Shown: positions 1 through 9,937, counted from the stretch's first letter. The stretch is 64,000 bases of DNA from Wolbachia endosymbiont of Tyrophagus putrescentiae (GCA_030441635.1 JAUEMM010000002.1:1-64000); one strand, 5' to 3'. Program-made: numbers and translations. The notes: generated from the letters alone by a model not told the origin.

Positions 1-195
1 GTGATTATTGCTCCATTAAAAAAAATTCCTGATTTTTTTAAGAGCTATGATTGCTATCCTGAAGTTTTTTATTCCCTGCCCGTAGTGCAAAAAGGCAAGG
101 AAATATTTGCTTACCCATATACTAAAACAAATGCAGAATTACAATACATTGTTAATTGCACAATAAAAGAAAATTTGATAAGCTTGGCACGTTGA
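1..195 (+). CDS. tilS: C-terminal end of a gene cut by the window edge, probably tRNA(Ile)-lysidine synthase
   Basis: The frame is open from the first base and ends in TGA at 193-195, so the GTG at position 1 need not be the start and the gene very likely continues upstream. The 64 visible residues contain a stretch ([21 protein letters not shown]) resembling the substrate-binding C-terminus of TilS, where a helix is followed by a proline-aromatic segment and 'lPvv..g.ei.ayp'. TilS makes lysidine at the wobble base of tRNA-Ile(CAU) in the cytoplasm. The next gene is FtsH-like, and tilS next to ftsH is a common bacterial arrangement, which supports the call. No catalytic residues are inside the window, so the identification rests on a weak C-terminal match plus context. 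Confidence 0.45.
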   Translation: MIIAPLKKIPDFFKSYDCYPEVFYSLPVVQKGKEIFAYPYTKTNAELQYIVNCTIKENLISLAR

Positions 196-208
196 GTGTG
201 GACAGGCA

Positions 209-1393
209 ATGAGGAATTCAAAGTTTTCTAAGTTATTTCTAATATTTTTATCTATTTCATTGGTCACTTTAATAGCTTTATCGGTGATTCTAGCCATCAC
301 CTTTATTGTTATTTATGGACTTTATTTAATACATGCATGCCTTTTTGGGGTAGAATATGCCATGTATGTTGCTTTACAGTATCACATACCAGCTATAGAA
401 ATAATAGCAATATGTATAGCTATTCCAGTTATAATTGCAGTCTATTTATTAGGATTAAAAGACAAAACACAAAATAAGCAAGAAGATCCATTATCACGTT
501 ATAAAATGAGCACAGTAAAATTGAAGGATGTCATCATTTCAGACGAGGTAAAAGCTGAGTTACAAGAGGTTTGTAACCACATATCAGAAGATTACAAAAT
601 GGCTATTGAATTACTGGACTGTCAACCATCGACAGGGTATCTTTTCTACGGTCCTCCTGGAACTGGTAAAACACTTCTGGCTCGCGCAATTGCAGGTGAA
701 GCAGGTCTTGAATTTTTTAGTATTTCAGCTTCTGAATTTGTTGCAAGATTTGCTGGTCAAAGTGCAAACAACGTAAAAGATTTGTTTGCACAAACAAGGA
801 AAAAAGCTCCCTGCGTTCTTTTTATAGATGAAATAGACTCTATTGGTGCAGAAAGAGGTTCTTCCAATGGTTCTGCTACCCAAGACCATAATAAAACTTT
901 AAATCAGTTATTGACTGAAGTTAATGAAATTGGAAAACATGGAATAATATTAATCGCCGCAACTAATCGACTGGAAGTTTTAGATGAAGCATTAGTTAGG
1001 CCAGGTCGTTTTGATAAAAAAATCTGCATTCCTTTGCCAGACTTGGGTTCACGCGAAAAGATACTAAGATTATACATGAAGGACATACTCAAGAAATCAC
1101 ATTTAAATTTTAAAGAGATTGCAAGAAAAACTAATGGATATTCAGGAGCAGATTTAAATTATTTGGTTAATGAAGCAAAAAAGCATGCTGCAAGCCGGTT
1201 TGTAGAGATCGTAGAACAAACATGGTTAAAGGAGAAAAAATATCCGGAAGTAGAGCAACTAACTGTTACAATGGATGATCTTGAACATGTAATAGTGAAA
1301 CTTAATAACGAGAAGAAGGAGCACATAAATAGTATTATTAATAATATTAATAATGGTACCGATACCTGGGGCTGTAATTCGTTAAGAATGTAA
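209..1393 (+). CDS. FtsH-like membrane AAA ATPase lacking the peptidase domain
   Basis: The 394-residue protein has two hydrophobic spans (about residues 8-40 and 60-82) followed by one AAA module. Visible motifs are Walker A GPPGTGKT (148-155), Walker B FIDEID (205-210), a sensor asparagine in ATNRL (252-256) and the arginine-finger segment VRPGRF (263-268), all in FtsH-type sequence. The protein ends about 125 residues after the arginine fingers. No HEXXH zinc-protease motif and no M41 domain are present, whereas full FtsH is around 600 residues or more. It could act as a membrane unfoldase or chaperone, or partner a separate protease; that is inference. It follows the tilS-like gene by 13 bp, the usual place for ftsH, so it may be a truncated ftsH relative. 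Whether an intact ftsH exists elsewhere cannot be seen. Confidence 0.8.
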   Translation: MRNSKFSKLFLIFLSISLVTLIALSVILAITFIVIYGLYLIHACLFGVEYAMYVALQYHIPAIEIIAICIAIPVIIAVYLLGLKDKTQNKQEDPLSRYKMSTVKLKDVIISDEVKAELQEVCNHISEDYKMAIELLDCQPSTGYLFYGPPGTGKTLLARAIAGEAGLEFFSISASEFVARFAGQSANNVKDLFAQTRKKAPCVLFIDEIDSIGAERGSSNGSATQDHNKTLNQLLTEVNEIGKHGIILIAATNRLEVLDEALVRPGRFDKKICIPLPDLGSREKILRLYMKDILKKSHLNFKEIARKTNGYSGADLNYLVNEAKKHAASRFVEIVEQTWLKEKKYPEVEQLTVTMDDLEHVIVKLNNEKKEHINSIINNINNGTDTWGCNSLRM

Positions 1394-1462
1394 TAGATTT
1401 AAAGTACGATTGAAAATAAAGCTCTAATAATGTAGAATCTTCTTTTGTACCAATAACCGTTA

Positions 1463-2035
1463 ATGATAGGAAATTTAAGCGGAATAATAGATGAAGTCCA
1501 TAGTGATTATGTGATATTGAATGTCAATGGTGTGGGCTACATTGTATACCTTTCAGCTAAAACTTTAGGTATTTGTACTGTTGGAAATAAGGTTAAGTTT
1601 CTTATCGAGACTTACATAAACAGTAGAGATAATTCCACTCAGCTATACGGATTTATAAGCAAGGAAGAGCAGAAGTGCCTACGCTTACTTGTTAAAGTAA
1701 ATGGTGTAAGTTATAAAACTGCAATGTCAATTTTGAGTAAATTAACTCCAGAACAATTCTTTTTAGCAGTGGCACATGGAGATAAAATATTACTCAAGAT
1801 AAGTGGATTAGGTCCAAAGCTTATCAACCGCATTATCACCGAGCTATGTGGGAAAGTGGATAAACCAGAAGTAAACATTTCTCCCATTCAAGAAGACGCT
1901 GTTTCAGCTTTAGTCAACCTTGGCTATGAAAAAATGAAAGCTTATGATACCATAAAAAAAATACAAGATGAATCGCCAGATTTGGAAACTAAAGATATAG
2001 TACGTATGGCATTGAAGGATCTATCAACACTATGA
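1463..2035 (+). CDS. ruvA: Holliday junction branch migration protein RuvA
   Basis: RuvA binds four-way DNA junctions and loads the RuvB motor during recombinational repair. The 190-residue product has the expected three parts: an N-terminal OB-fold ([12 protein letters not shown], about 1-62), a middle region with two helix-hairpin-helix motifs ([14 protein letters not shown] and [14 protein letters not shown], about 75-130), and a short C-terminal domain ending in a UBA-like helix bundle ([18 protein letters not shown]). Length is close to the family norm of about 200. Its stop overlaps the ruvB start (ATGA at 2032-2035), so the two genes are translationally coupled. ruvC is not in this window. 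Confidence 0.95.
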   Translation: MIGNLSGIIDEVHSDYVILNVNGVGYIVYLSAKTLGICTVGNKVKFLIETYINSRDNSTQLYGFISKEEQKCLRLLVKVNGVSYKTAMSILSKLTPEQFFLAVAHGDKILLKISGLGPKLINRIITELCGKVDKPEVNISPIQEDAVSALVNLGYEKMKAYDTIKKIQDESPDLETKDIVRMALKDLSTL

Positions 2036-3012
2036 AATCAATATTGTGTAATAAAGAATACGAAGAAGATGCACGTGGCATTAACATCAGACCAGAACAA
2101 CTTGATGATTTCATTGGGCAAAGAGATTTAATACAAAATCTTAAAGTTTTCATAAATGCTGCGCAAACAAGAACTGAAGCTCTTGATCACGTTTTACTCT
2201 GCGGTCCTCCTGGTCTTGGTAAGACAACTTTGGCCCATATTGTGTCTAAAGAGCTGAGAGTTAGTTTTCGTGCAACTTCCGGTCCACTTCTTAATAAAGC
2301 TGGAGATTTAGCTGCTGTTCTTACTACTCTTAATGCAAAAGATGTTTTGTTTATTGACGAAATTCACAGGCTAAATCGCAGTATTGAGGAAGTGTTATAT
2401 ACTGCAATGGAGGATTTTTGTTTAGATATATTGGTAGGTGAAGGCCCGGCAACACGCACTCTAAGGATTGATTTACCGCCATTTACGCTGGTGGGAGCAA
2501 CAACTCGCCTTGGCTTACTTTCCGCACCATTGAGAGATCGTTTTGGAATTCCTCTCCATCTTGAGTTTTATTCATTTGCAGAACTAGTAGAGGTTATCAA
2601 GAGGGGTGCAAAAATTCTCTCCATTGAAATTGAAGAGAGTGCTGCACAAGAAATTGCTTGCCGTGCACGCGGCACTCCAAGAATTGCTCTGAGGCTACTC
2701 AGAAGAATAAGAGATTTCGTTGAGATGGAAAGTGAGCGGAGAGTCACTCATGAAATTGCTGATTCTGCACTACTCAAACTTGGAATAGACAAAATGGGGC
2801 TGAACAAACTGGATATGGACTATTTAAAATTTTTATTTAACACTTCAGGTCCGGTAGGGATTGAAACCATATCAATTGCACTATCAGAAGATGTGGGAAA
2901 TATCGAAGAAACGGTAGAACCTTACTTAATTAAAATCAGTTTTGTAAAGCGTACACCAAGAGGAAGAGTGTTAACTGATCAGGCAAAAGAGTACATAAAT
3001 CTCAAATATTAA
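2032..3012 (+). CDS. ruvB: Holliday junction branch migration helicase RuvB
   Basis: RuvB is the hexameric AAA+ motor that drives branch migration with RuvA. The 326-residue protein shows the family opening ([12 protein letters not shown]), Walker A GPPGLGKT (58-65), Walker B VLFIDEIH (about 105-112), sensor 1 in [20 protein letters not shown], and the C-terminal winged-helix DNA-binding domain ([16 protein letters not shown] to RTPRGRVLT). All expected catalytic segments are intact. The ATG lies within the ruvA stop region, giving a 4-nt overlap. The next gene begins behind its own promoter-like sequence, so ruvAB probably forms the end of this operon. Confidence 0.96.
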   Translation: MKSILCNKEYEEDARGINIRPEQLDDFIGQRDLIQNLKVFINAAQTRTEALDHVLLCGPPGLGKTTLAHIVSKELRVSFRATSGPLLNKAGDLAAVLTTLNAKDVLFIDEIHRLNRSIEEVLYTAMEDFCLDILVGEGPATRTLRIDLPPFTLVGATTRLGLLSAPLRDRFGIPLHLEFYSFAELVEVIKRGAKILSIEIEESAAQEIACRARGTPRIALRLLRRIRDFVEMESERRVTHEIADSALLKLGIDKMGLNKLDMDYLKFLFNTSGPVGIETISIALSEDVGNIEETVEPYLIKISFVKRTPRGRVLTDQAKEYINLKY

Positions 3013-3032
3013 AAAATTATTGAAAATTATCC

Positions 3033-3060
3033 TTGACTAATTTATTTACATGAGTACATT
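3033..3060 (+). promoter_or_regulatory. Candidate sigma70 promoter for the repeat protein
   Basis: TTGACT at 3033-3038 is separated by 16 bp from TACATT at 3055-3060, giving -35 and -10 matches of 5/6 and 4/6. It sits in the 77-bp gap between ruvB and the repeat protein, 29 bp before the chosen ATG. In AT-rich DNA such matches are partly expected by chance. Confidence 0.4.
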
Positions 3061-3089
3061 AGCATTCATAGGTTATGTTAGGGGGTTAT

Positions 3090-4598
3090 ATGACTACAAA
3101 TACTCAAAATCAAAATACTGAAATTGTTACTGTCATAGAGTCTAAAAAGGCTACAGAGGCTAAAGGGCCTATAGAGGCTGAAAAAGCTCGTGGGCTATTC
3201 GCTCAAATTAAACATTTTTTTAAGCCTTTTATTAATCACATAAACGATAATTCTGTCAATTACATAATCAACAAAGTAAGGTTTAGTGACTATAAACCTT
3301 ACGATAAGCATTTAAAAGACCTAGCTGAGGAAGCTAAAAAGAAAATTATTGAGTATATAAAAAATGATAAGTATATAAAAAATAATACCCCTCCTCAATT
3401 TGTGAGGTTGGACGAAGGTTCAGTGAAAAATATGTTGACTGCTATGGTTACCCTGGACGAAGCACAAACAATTAATATGAGTGAGTTTCTAAATTCTGAG
3501 TTTGCTAAGAAGAATAATATAAAAGCAGTTACTTTATTGTTACCTGGTCAAGATGAAAGGAGAGGTATATGCGGCAGTATTGGTGATAATGGTGCTAGAG
3601 TGTATGAAGTAATAGAGGGATCGTATCAAATAACTCTGAAGTGGTATATTGAAGAAAGAGAATGCAACTTAAAAATTAACCTCTATGAGGATGGTTCTGT
3701 AGAGTTGGTTGAATATAATGGTTCTGCAGAAGACCTAAAACAGGACAACGTAAAGATAGGCAAGAAAGGTGAAGCAAAGAGTTTGTATGAAGTTGTAGGT
3801 GCTAAATTGATAGCAGCACAGCAATCACAACTAGAAAATTCTGAAACAGAACCACCTTTAACACCTAGCATAGAAGAATGCAAACAACCAAAAATTGACC
3901 CCCATGATAAGAGTAGCTCTGATGATTCGCATAACCCTGAATCGAGAGAAGTACAGCAACCACAACCAGAAAATTCTGAAACAGAACCACCTTTAACACC
4001 TAGCATAGAAGAATGCAAACAACCAAAAATTGACCCCCATGATAAGAGTAGCTCTGATGATTCGCATAACCCTGAATCGAGAGAAGTACAGCAACCACAA
4101 CCAGAAAATTCTGAAACAGAACCACCTTTAACACCTAGCATAGAAGAATGCAAACAACCAAAAATTGACCCCCATGATAAGAGTAGCTCTGATGATTCGC
4201 ATAACCCTGAATCGAGAGAAGTACAGCAACCACAACCAGAAAATTTTGAAACAGCACCACCTTTAACACCTAGCACAGAAGAATGCAAACCAAAAATTGA
4301 CCCCCATGATAAGAGTAGCTCTGATGATTCGCATAACCCTGAATCGAGAGAAGCACAGCCATCACAATCGGAAAATGAATTACCTGACATAAATGTTGAT
4401 GATTCAAATACAAACCTCCATGATGAGAGTAGCTCTGTGGGGTTGGTTGGATATGCAGATGATTTGTATATAGGAGCAGAAGCATGGCAACCACAATCAG
4501 AAAATTCTGAAACACCACCACCTTACACAAATGTTGAAGCTTTATATATAACATCACTTAAAAAATCTATACAGAAAAGGCTTGGGCTATCTAAATAG
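3090..4598 (+). CDS. Acidic, proline/serine-rich protein with 45-residue tandem repeats (orphan)
   Basis: I do not recognise a family. The ATG at 3090 is preferred over 3075 because AGGGGG lies just before it. The predicted 502-residue cytosolic or exported protein has three parts. The N-terminal ~240 residues are a lysine-rich, non-repetitive domain without a signal peptide or membrane span. Next come about four copies of a 45-residue unit ([20 protein letters not shown].. to ..HNPESREVQ) rich in P, E, S, D and T. The C-terminal tail contains [14 protein letters not shown] (PPPY at residues 476-479) and ends basic ([12 protein letters not shown]). The repeat region looks disordered. The composition and the host-motif-like tail fit a secreted host-interacting protein, but that is inference; no secretion signal can be shown here. 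The downstream gene starts almost immediately. Confidence 0.8.
   Translation: MTTNTQNQNTEIVTVIESKKATEAKGPIEAEKARGLFAQIKHFFKPFINHINDNSVNYIINKVRFSDYKPYDKHLKDLAEEAKKKIIEYIKNDKYIKNNTPPQFVRLDEGSVKNMLTAMVTLDEAQTINMSEFLNSEFAKKNNIKAVTLLLPGQDERRGICGSIGDNGARVYEVIEGSYQITLKWYIEERECNLKINLYEDGSVELVEYNGSAEDLKQDNVKIGKKGEAKSLYEVVGAKLIAAQQSQLENSETEPPLTPSIEECKQPKIDPHDKSSSDDSHNPESREVQQPQPENSETEPPLTPSIEECKQPKIDPHDKSSSDDSHNPESREVQQPQPENSETEPPLTPSIEECKQPKIDPHDKSSSDDSHNPESREVQQPQPENFETAPPLTPSTEECKPKIDPHDKSSSDDSHNPESREAQPSQSENELPDINVDDSNTNLHDESSSVGLVGYADDLYIGAEAWQPQSENSETPPPYTNVEALYITSLKKSIQKRLGLSK
3834..4370 (+). repeat. In-frame tandem repeat, 135-bp unit, about four copies
   Basis: Unit starts at 3834, 3969, 4104 and 4239 are exactly 135 bp apart, each opening with GAAAATT. 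The first three units are almost identical at the DNA level, suggesting recent expansion or homogenisation. The fourth is 132 bp because one CAA codon is missing (CKPKI instead of CKQPKI), and it carries a few substitutions. A further partial, diverged copy follows (SQSENELPD and later [12 protein letters not shown]). The period is a multiple of three, so copy-number change preserves the frame. Confidence 0.95.
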
Positions 4599-4614
4599 TT
4601 TTTTATTGATTTGT

Positions 4615-5121
4615 ATGTCACTAAAAATACTGCCGAAGAGTTTTTATGAGCGTTCAACTTTGGTAGTGGCGGGAGATTTAATAGGAAAAATTCTGAAATT
4701 CTCTCGCTTTAGTGGCATAATAACTGAGGTTGAAGCTTATGTAGGCAAAGATGATCCAGCTTGTCATGCGGCTAAAGGGTATACTGAACGCACTTCAGTG
4801 ATGTTTGGTATGCCTGGGTTTTCATATGTATATTTTATATATGGTATGTATTACTGTTTAAACATTGTCACAGAGGGAGAAGGCTTTCCTGCAGCAGTGC
4901 TGGTACGCGGGTTGAAACTCACCAGTCCATTTGAAGATAATTTAGGCGGGCCAGGAATACTATGCAAAAGGTTAAACATCACAAAAGAACACAACAAGCA
5001 AGACTTAACCTTAAACCATGAATTCTGTGTTTATGAGTCCAATTTACACCTTAATTACGTGTGCACCCCAAGGATAGGCATTAGTAAAGGCAAAGAAAAG
5101 TTTTGGCGGTTTAAGGTATAA
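4615..5121 (+). CDS. 3-methyladenine DNA glycosylase, AAG/Mpg family
   Basis: This enzyme removes alkylated purines from DNA in base-excision repair. It belongs to the AAG (alkyladenine glycosylase) fold rather than the AlkA/Tag types. Family signatures are [25 protein letters not shown] with the catalytic glutamate in 'TEVEAY', then [19 protein letters not shown] and the [16 protein letters not shown] core, then AAVLVRG and the C-terminal [13 protein letters not shown] chose the ATG at 4615; an in-frame TTG at 4582 would overlap the upstream gene and adds residues unlike the family. At 168 residues it is slightly short but complete. Confidence in the family is high; substrate range is not visible. 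Confidence 0.9.
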   Translation: MSLKILPKSFYERSTLVVAGDLIGKILKFSRFSGIITEVEAYVGKDDPACHAAKGYTERTSVMFGMPGFSYVYFIYGMYYCLNIVTEGEGFPAAVLVRGLKLTSPFEDNLGGPGILCKRLNITKEHNKQDLTLNHEFCVYESNLHLNYVCTPRIGISKGKEKFWRFKV

Positions 5122-5127
5122 ACTTTT

Positions 5128-5655
5128 TCATCTACTGCAGCCGATACACTTCTTACAGTCACTATTATCACGCCTTGCTCTTAGTTGGTAACTTGCTCCA
5201 GTAACATTTCCTTTTTTTAAGTACTTAACAATATCATCTATTGAGCTAAACCTTGTTCCCTGCACTCCATACTCATCTTCTATATCAAGTATACCTTCTA
5301 AAAATTGTTTATTTTCTTCTTCTTCCATTTCAAGTGCTATCTCTATAATTTCACTATCTTCCTCACTAAATGGAATTGCATCTAATGCCTCTTTTAATAA
5401 TGAATTATCTTCACGTCTACATTTCTTAGCAGAAAAACATGCACCATCTTGTACAGATTCTTCGTATTTTCTTTTGACCCCATTTATCCTCAAATTTCCT
5501 GCAAGATTTGTTTGTGGTAAAATATTCTTAGGAGTAGAGGAGTGAAAACAATTTTTAACTACTGTTGAAATCAGTTCTTGCTGAGAAAGGCATGCCATTA
5601 CCTCAAATGGTTTACGGCCAGCCTTCACATATTGCTCTATCTCTGTTGCTAACAT
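5128..5655 (-). CDS. Orphan acidic protein with a cysteine-containing tail
   Basis: No family is recognised. The 175-residue protein starts at an ATG preceded by a strong ribosome binding site (AGGAG 5 nt upstream on the minus strand), which argues that it is really translated. The first ~40 residues are mixed helical (MLATEIEQYVKAGRKPFEVM). The middle contains a basic patch (CFSAKKCRREDN) and then a very acidic stretch (EEDSEIIEIALEMEEEENKQF). The C-terminus ends CKKCIGCSR, three cysteines in eight residues, which might bind metal. No signal peptide or membrane segment is seen. It converges with the glycosylase gene, the stops being only 6 bp apart. Confidence 0.65.
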   Translation of the reverse strand: MLATEIEQYVKAGRKPFEVMACLSQQELISTVVKNCFHSSTPKNILPQTNLAGNLRINGVKRKYEESVQDGACFSAKKCRREDNSLLKEALDAIPFSEEDSEIIEIALEMEEEENKQFLEGILDIEDEYGVQGTRFSSIDDIVKYLKKGNVTGASYQLRARRDNSDCKKCIGCSR

Positions 5656-5689
5656 ATATCTCCTATTAACCGCCCCTTAAATTAAAATT

Positions 5690-7300
5690 TTAGCAAGATT
5701 TTTGTTTTTTTTCAACTGCTGCGTTGATAAATGATATAAAGAGAGGATGAGGAGAAAAGGGTTGTGATTGAAATTCTGGATGAAATTGCACACCGATAAA
5801 CCATGGATGATCCTTTAATTCTATCGTTTCCACACACATCCCATCTTCTGAAATGCTACTACACATTAATCCTTTTTTCTCTAAACTATCCCTGTAATCC
5901 AAATTGATAATATATCTGTGCCTATGTCTTTCTGAAATAGTAGCGTCGCCATATATACTTGCAACCTTAGAATCTGGATTCACATTACACATGTATTCTC
6001 CCAGTCTCATAGTTCCACCAAGATTAACACTTTGGTTATTGATCAACTTAATGATAGGATTTTTACAGACGCAGAATTCTTCAGAGTGTACGTCTTCAAG
6101 CTTTACAACATTACGAGCAAACTCAATAACCGCAAGCTGCATACCAAGGCATATACCAAGGAATGGTATACCATTTATACGTGCGTAACTTATTGCTAAA
6201 ATCTTGCCTTCTATTCCATGATCGCCAAATCCTCCAGGCACAAGAATTGCATGAGAATTTTTCAACTGCTCTTCCAAGGATTTTTTATCTAATATTCTAG
6301 AATTAACCCAATTTACATTAACTTCCACTTTATTACTAATCGCCCCGTGGTGTAATGCTTCCACTAACGATTTATACGCATCTGCAAATTCCGTATATTT
6401 TCCAACTATAGATACTGTGACTTTCTGTTTTGGATTGTGGACAATATTTACCATTTCTTGCCATGAAGTTAAACATGGCTTTGGTTTACTCAAGTTAAAA
6501 TGCTCTAAAATCTGAGCGTCAAGCCCGTGTTGACTGTATAATATCGGTAACTCATATATATGGCTTACATCAAGCGCAGGAATAACATTTGGTAAGGGAA
6601 CATTACAAAGGTTAGCTATCTTCTCCTTTTGATCTTGAGAAATTTTTCTTTCACTACGGCATAATATAATATCTGGACGCAATCCTGCAAAATTCAACTC
6701 ACGCACAGAATGCTGAGTAGGTTTTGTCTTCAATTCCTGTGCTACAGTAAGATAAGGCACTAAAGTTAAGTGTACTAAAATAACTCTTTGTTTTCCTAAC
6801 TGATAACTGATCTGACGTATAGCTTCCAGAAAAGGTTGACTTTCTATATCACCTACCGTTCCACCTATTTCACATATTAAAAAATCTAATTCTTCTGTGC
6901 CGCTCATTATGAAAGACTTAATCAAATCTGTCACATGTGGAATAACTTGCACAGTTTTGCCCAGATAATCACCACGCCTTTCTCTTGTTAGTAATTCGTA
7001 ATATACTTTGCCTGTTGTTATATTGTCACACTTAGTAGTTTTAATACCAGTAAAACGCTCATAATGCCCTAAATCCAGGTCTGTTTCAGCACCATCACTT
7101 GTGACAAATACTTCTCCATGTTGAACAGGATTCATTGTTCCAGGGTCAATATTTAAGTATGGATCAAGTTTTCTAATGTGAATATTAAAGCCATGAGCCT
7201 GCAGTAACGTACCAACACTCGAAGCAACTAAACCCTTGCCAAGAGATGAAACTACTCCACCAGTTACAAAAATGAACTTAGTAGCAGTTTTCTCTTTCAT
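5690..7300 (-). CDS. pyrG: CTP synthase
   Basis: PyrG makes CTP from UTP, ATP and glutamine-derived ammonia, the last step of pyrimidine nucleotide synthesis. The 536-residue protein has the full two-domain layout. The N-terminal synthetase domain opens [17 protein letters not shown] with the P-loop and includes the [12 protein letters not shown] segment. The C-terminal class-I glutamine amidotransferase has the nucleophile cysteine in [16 protein letters not shown] and the His/Glu pair in FHPEFQSQP. The length is typical. Its ATG shares one base with the secG stop (7300), so secG and pyrG are coupled. Confidence 0.97.
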   Translation of the reverse strand: MKEKTATKFIFVTGGVVSSLGKGLVASSVGTLLQAHGFNIHIRKLDPYLNIDPGTMNPVQHGEVFVTSDGAETDLDLGHYERFTGIKTTKCDNITTGKVYYELLTRERRGDYLGKTVQVIPHVTDLIKSFIMSGTEELDFLICEIGGTVGDIESQPFLEAIRQISYQLGKQRVILVHLTLVPYLTVAQELKTKPTQHSVRELNFAGLRPDIILCRSERKISQDQKEKIANLCNVPLPNVIPALDVSHIYELPILYSQHGLDAQILEHFNLSKPKPCLTSWQEMVNIVHNPKQKVTVSIVGKYTEFADAYKSLVEALHHGAISNKVEVNVNWVNSRILDKKSLEEQLKNSHAILVPGGFGDHGIEGKILAISYARINGIPFLGICLGMQLAVIEFARNVVKLEDVHSEEFCVCKNPIIKLINNQSVNLGGTMRLGEYMCNVNPDSKVASIYGDATISERHRHRYIINLDYRDSLEKKGLMCSSISEDGMCVETIELKDHPWFIGVQFHPEFQSQPFSPHPLFISFINAAVEKKQKSC

Positions 7301-7611
7301 TAATTTTCAAACGGAACAGAATCTTCTTGTTTTTTCTCCACTTCAATCTTTTCTGCTATAGACTTTTTGTGTATATCTTTTGAGTATAGTCCTGACAAAA
7401 GTATCGTATTTATAATAAACAACCCAACAATAACCCCTGTAACTTTGCTTAACGGACTCACAGAAGATTTTATCGGTACAATAGAATTGAATCCTTGCTG
7501 TGGATTACTAAAACCACTGAGGGAGCTACTAGCAGGTGGCTGTAAAAGCACCAAGATCACTAAAATAATAACCAGCACCACCTGGAACATACTTAACACC
7601 ATCAATGACAT
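7300..7611 (-). CDS. secG: Preprotein translocase subunit SecG
   Basis: SecG is the small accessory membrane subunit of the SecYEG channel. The 103-residue protein has two hydrophobic helices (about residues 3-24 and 58-77) separated by the loop [13 protein letters not shown], matching the SecG pattern of a Gly/Ser/Asn-rich connector. The charged C-terminal tail ([17 protein letters not shown]) is lineage-variable. It is immediately upstream of and overlaps pyrG by one base. secE and secA are also in this window, but far from it. Confidence 0.88.
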   Translation of the reverse strand: MSLMVLSMFQVVLVIILVILVLLQPPASSSLSGFSNPQQGFNSIVPIKSSVSPLSKVTGVIVGLFIINTILLSGLYSKDIHKKSIAEKIEVEKKQEDSVPFEN

Positions 7612-7751
7612 TACAAAAAATAAAAATTTTAAAGGTATAACACATCAGAGTCAAGTTCTTTAAGCAACCAAAGTTCTTTTAAGTTCTGAGTTTTTGTTGT
7701 TGGACACGATAATTTTAGATATTATTGCTACATCGCATTAAAAGAATCGAC

Positions 7752-9113
7752 ATGTCAAAAGTAGTCACTAGATTTGCGCCATCACCGACGGGATCTTTGC
7801 ATATAGGAGGTGCACGCACTGCCTTATTTAATTGGCTATATGCTAAACGCCATGGTGGCAAATTTCTACTGCGCATTGAAGACACAGATAGAAAGCGTTC
7901 AACAAAAGAAGCAGTAGATGTAATAATAAACGGACTTAAATGGCTTGGAATAGACCACAAAGGAGAAATCATCTATCAGTCTAAAAGAATAGAAAGACAT
8001 TTGGAAATAGCAAATCTCTTGGTTGAAAAAGGTAAGGCGTATTACTGTTACTGCTGTGAGAGCAAAGTCGCAGAGGAAAAAACACATGCAAGAGCAGTAG
8101 GAAAAGTATATAAGCATAAGTGCACTACAAATATTGATAAGAGTATTAAGCCAGTAGTAAGATTTAAAGTTGCAGACCCACAAGAGATTACAATTGATGA
8201 TAAGGTATATGGACAAATCAAAGTAAACAGCGATCAAATTGATGATATAGTAATCCTGCGCTCCGATAATACACCTACATACATTTTCGCTGTGGTAGTA
8301 GACGACCACGATGCCGGGGTTACTCATATAATACGCGGTTCTGACCACCTTACGAACACTTTTAAGCAAATATTGATATACCAAGCCCTTGATTTTGACA
8401 TTCCGCACTTTGCACACGTGCCACTTATTCACGATGAAAATGGCAACAAACTTTCTAAAAGGCATGGAGCAGTAAGTATCTGCGATTATGAAAAAATGGG
8501 AATACTACCTCAAGCTATGCGCAATTATTTACTTAGACTCGGGTGGAGTCATAATAACGACGAGGTAATAAGTAATGAAGAGGCAATAAACTGGTTTAAT
8601 CTAGAAAATATTGGACGCTCACCAGCACGGTTAGATTTTAAAAAATTAGAATACTTAAACAATCATTATATTAATAATACAAGCAATGAAGAGATTCTAA
8701 ATACAGTTTTTTCAATATCAGAGTTAACGGAGAAAAAAAAGAATTATTTACTTCAAGGGTTAACAGAAATAAAAAAAAGGGCTAACTATTTAACTGAATT
8801 GCGAGATTTAGCAAGATTTTATACAGATGATCTGCCTTTACATTTAACTGAGAAAGCTCATCAGGTTATCAAGTATAACTCATCTACAATTGGTCTTTTA
8901 GCTTCATTTTTATCAGATGTGAATTGGAGTAAAGATTCGTTATCCACAAAAATTAAGGAATTTGCAAATTTACACAGCATCAAAACAATTGATGTCTACC
9001 ATTCGTTACGTGCTCCAATAACTGGAATAATGGATGCACCTGGGATTGTTGATATAATGGTTACCCTAGGTAAAGATGAATGTATCAAAAGACTCCAATA
9101 CTATACAACTTAG
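7752..9113 (+). CDS. gltX: Glutamyl-tRNA synthetase (GltX family)
   Basis: A class I aminoacyl-tRNA synthetase that charges glutamate onto tRNA-Glu (and in many alphaproteobacteria tRNA-Gln). The 453-residue form begins at ATG 7752 (MSKVVTRFAPSPTGSLHIGG); an in-frame TTG at 7725 would add nine non-conserved residues. The HIGH-type motif is SLHIGGARTA near residue 15, and the KMSKS-type motif is KLSKRHG near 235. Rickettsiales commonly carry two gltX paralogues, and one may glutamylate tRNA-Gln for amidation; which one this is cannot be decided here. It ends 126 bp before a convergent orphan gene, with a weak hairpin between. Confidence 0.94.
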   Translation: MSKVVTRFAPSPTGSLHIGGARTALFNWLYAKRHGGKFLLRIEDTDRKRSTKEAVDVIINGLKWLGIDHKGEIIYQSKRIERHLEIANLLVEKGKAYYCYCCESKVAEEKTHARAVGKVYKHKCTTNIDKSIKPVVRFKVADPQEITIDDKVYGQIKVNSDQIDDIVILRSDNTPTYIFAVVVDDHDAGVTHIIRGSDHLTNTFKQILIYQALDFDIPHFAHVPLIHDENGNKLSKRHGAVSICDYEKMGILPQAMRNYLLRLGWSHNNDEVISNEEAINWFNLENIGRSPARLDFKKLEYLNNHYINNTSNEEILNTVFSISELTEKKKNYLLQGLTEIKKRANYLTELRDLARFYTDDLPLHLTEKAHQVIKYNSSTIGLLASFLSDVNWSKDSLSTKIKEFANLHSIKTIDVYHSLRAPITGIMDAPGIVDIMVTLGKDECIKRLQYYTT

Positions 9114-9197
9114 CTAAATAAAAAGTCTTTTGGTTTATAATATTCTCAAAACTAATTATCACACCATTTATTTAGAAAACACTACATAGCAATATTT

Positions 9198-9221
9198 GCC
9201 AGTAAACTCATGTCTACTGGC
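9198..9221. terminator. Weak hairpin between convergent genes
   Basis: GCCAGTA (9198-9204) pairs with TACTGGC (9215-9221) across a 10-nt loop and is followed by a moderately T-rich stretch. It lies between the stops of gltX and the convergent membrane protein. The stem is only 7 bp and there is no long T-run, so it is a tentative bidirectional terminator. Confidence 0.35.
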
Positions 9222-9239
9222 ATTTCTATTGTTGCTTTG

Positions 9240-9863
9240 CTATGCCAAAATGTTCTCTTGCTCTTGAGTTTCTTCGAGATTTTTAGGCTTCATCATTCCA
9301 TTTAATTTACTTGCAACCTTATCAATAATCCACACAAGTGGAGTAATAGCCAGTGCGGCAGCCCAGATAACAGCAGCACAAGCATAACTTAAAACTGTGT
9401 TGACAAAGCAAGCAAATGCTGCACTATGATTACCAGTTTTTGATGAAAGCACATTTGAATAATCTACTAGTGATTCACTACTTTCTCTCAGATTGTTATT
9501 ATTTGTTACCTTAGCGAACCCTTTTACCGGCCAATATGATATATATGCAAGTGCCAAATATAAAGGTTGTAAAACTATATTAGCCAGTATACAAATAACC
9601 CCCCGTACCAAAAATATTGTACTCTTTTTTCTTTCGCCTAGGAAATTTTGATGACGGGAACCAGTTACACCACATATTATATCTTTCACATGGCCTATAA
9701 CACTATCAATGGTATATAAGGACTTATAAAAGCTATTACGTGGTATCTTCCCGTTATCGCTGGCAGTAATGCTATAGTTAGCATACATCTTAAAATGATA
9801 CAGATGCTCATTATAACGTATATTCTGGCAGAAATTTTTAAGATATTGTTTGATATTTATCAT
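9240..9863 (-). CDS. Orphan membrane protein
   Basis: No family is recognised. The 207-residue protein begins at an ATG preceded by GGGGTGA on the minus strand, a reasonable ribosome binding site. The N-terminal 80 residues are polar and aromatic. Two hydrophobic regions follow: about residues 84-112 (TIFLVRGVICILANIVLQPLYLALAYISYW, in two parts) and about 147-180 (a cysteine/alanine-rich stretch, FVNTVLSYACAAVIWAAALAI). The C-terminus is charged (MMKPKNLEETQEQE). Proteins of this build, polar ends around paired hydrophobic hairpins, recur among lineage-specific Wolbachia genes. Function is unknown. Confidence 0.65.
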   Translation of the reverse strand: MINIKQYLKNFCQNIRYNEHLYHFKMYANYSITASDNGKIPRNSFYKSLYTIDSVIGHVKDIICGVTGSRHQNFLGERKKSTIFLVRGVICILANIVLQPLYLALAYISYWPVKGFAKVTNNNNLRESSESLVDYSNVLSSKTGNHSAAFACFVNTVLSYACAAVIWAAALAITPLVWIIDKVASKLNGMMKPKNLEETQEQENILA

Positions 9864-9937
9864 TAGTATTTCACCCCTAAGCTAAGAGATCTTTTTATAT
9901 TATAACCAAATTGGTAAATAATGACAACAATTTATAT

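Noticed and set aside
3834..4370. Regularly spaced repeats that might suggest a CRISPR array
   Set aside because: The period is 135 bp with no unique spacers, and the whole unit is coding and in frame.
3683..4390. 235-codon minus-strand frame with cysteine/leucine-rich repeats
   Set aside because: It is the antisense of the 135-bp coding repeats; the plus-strand frame has a ribosome binding site and continues beyond the repeats on both sides.
7899..8465. 188-codon minus-strand frame inside gltX
   Set aside because: It is antisense to a complete glutamyl-tRNA synthetase and has no family features.
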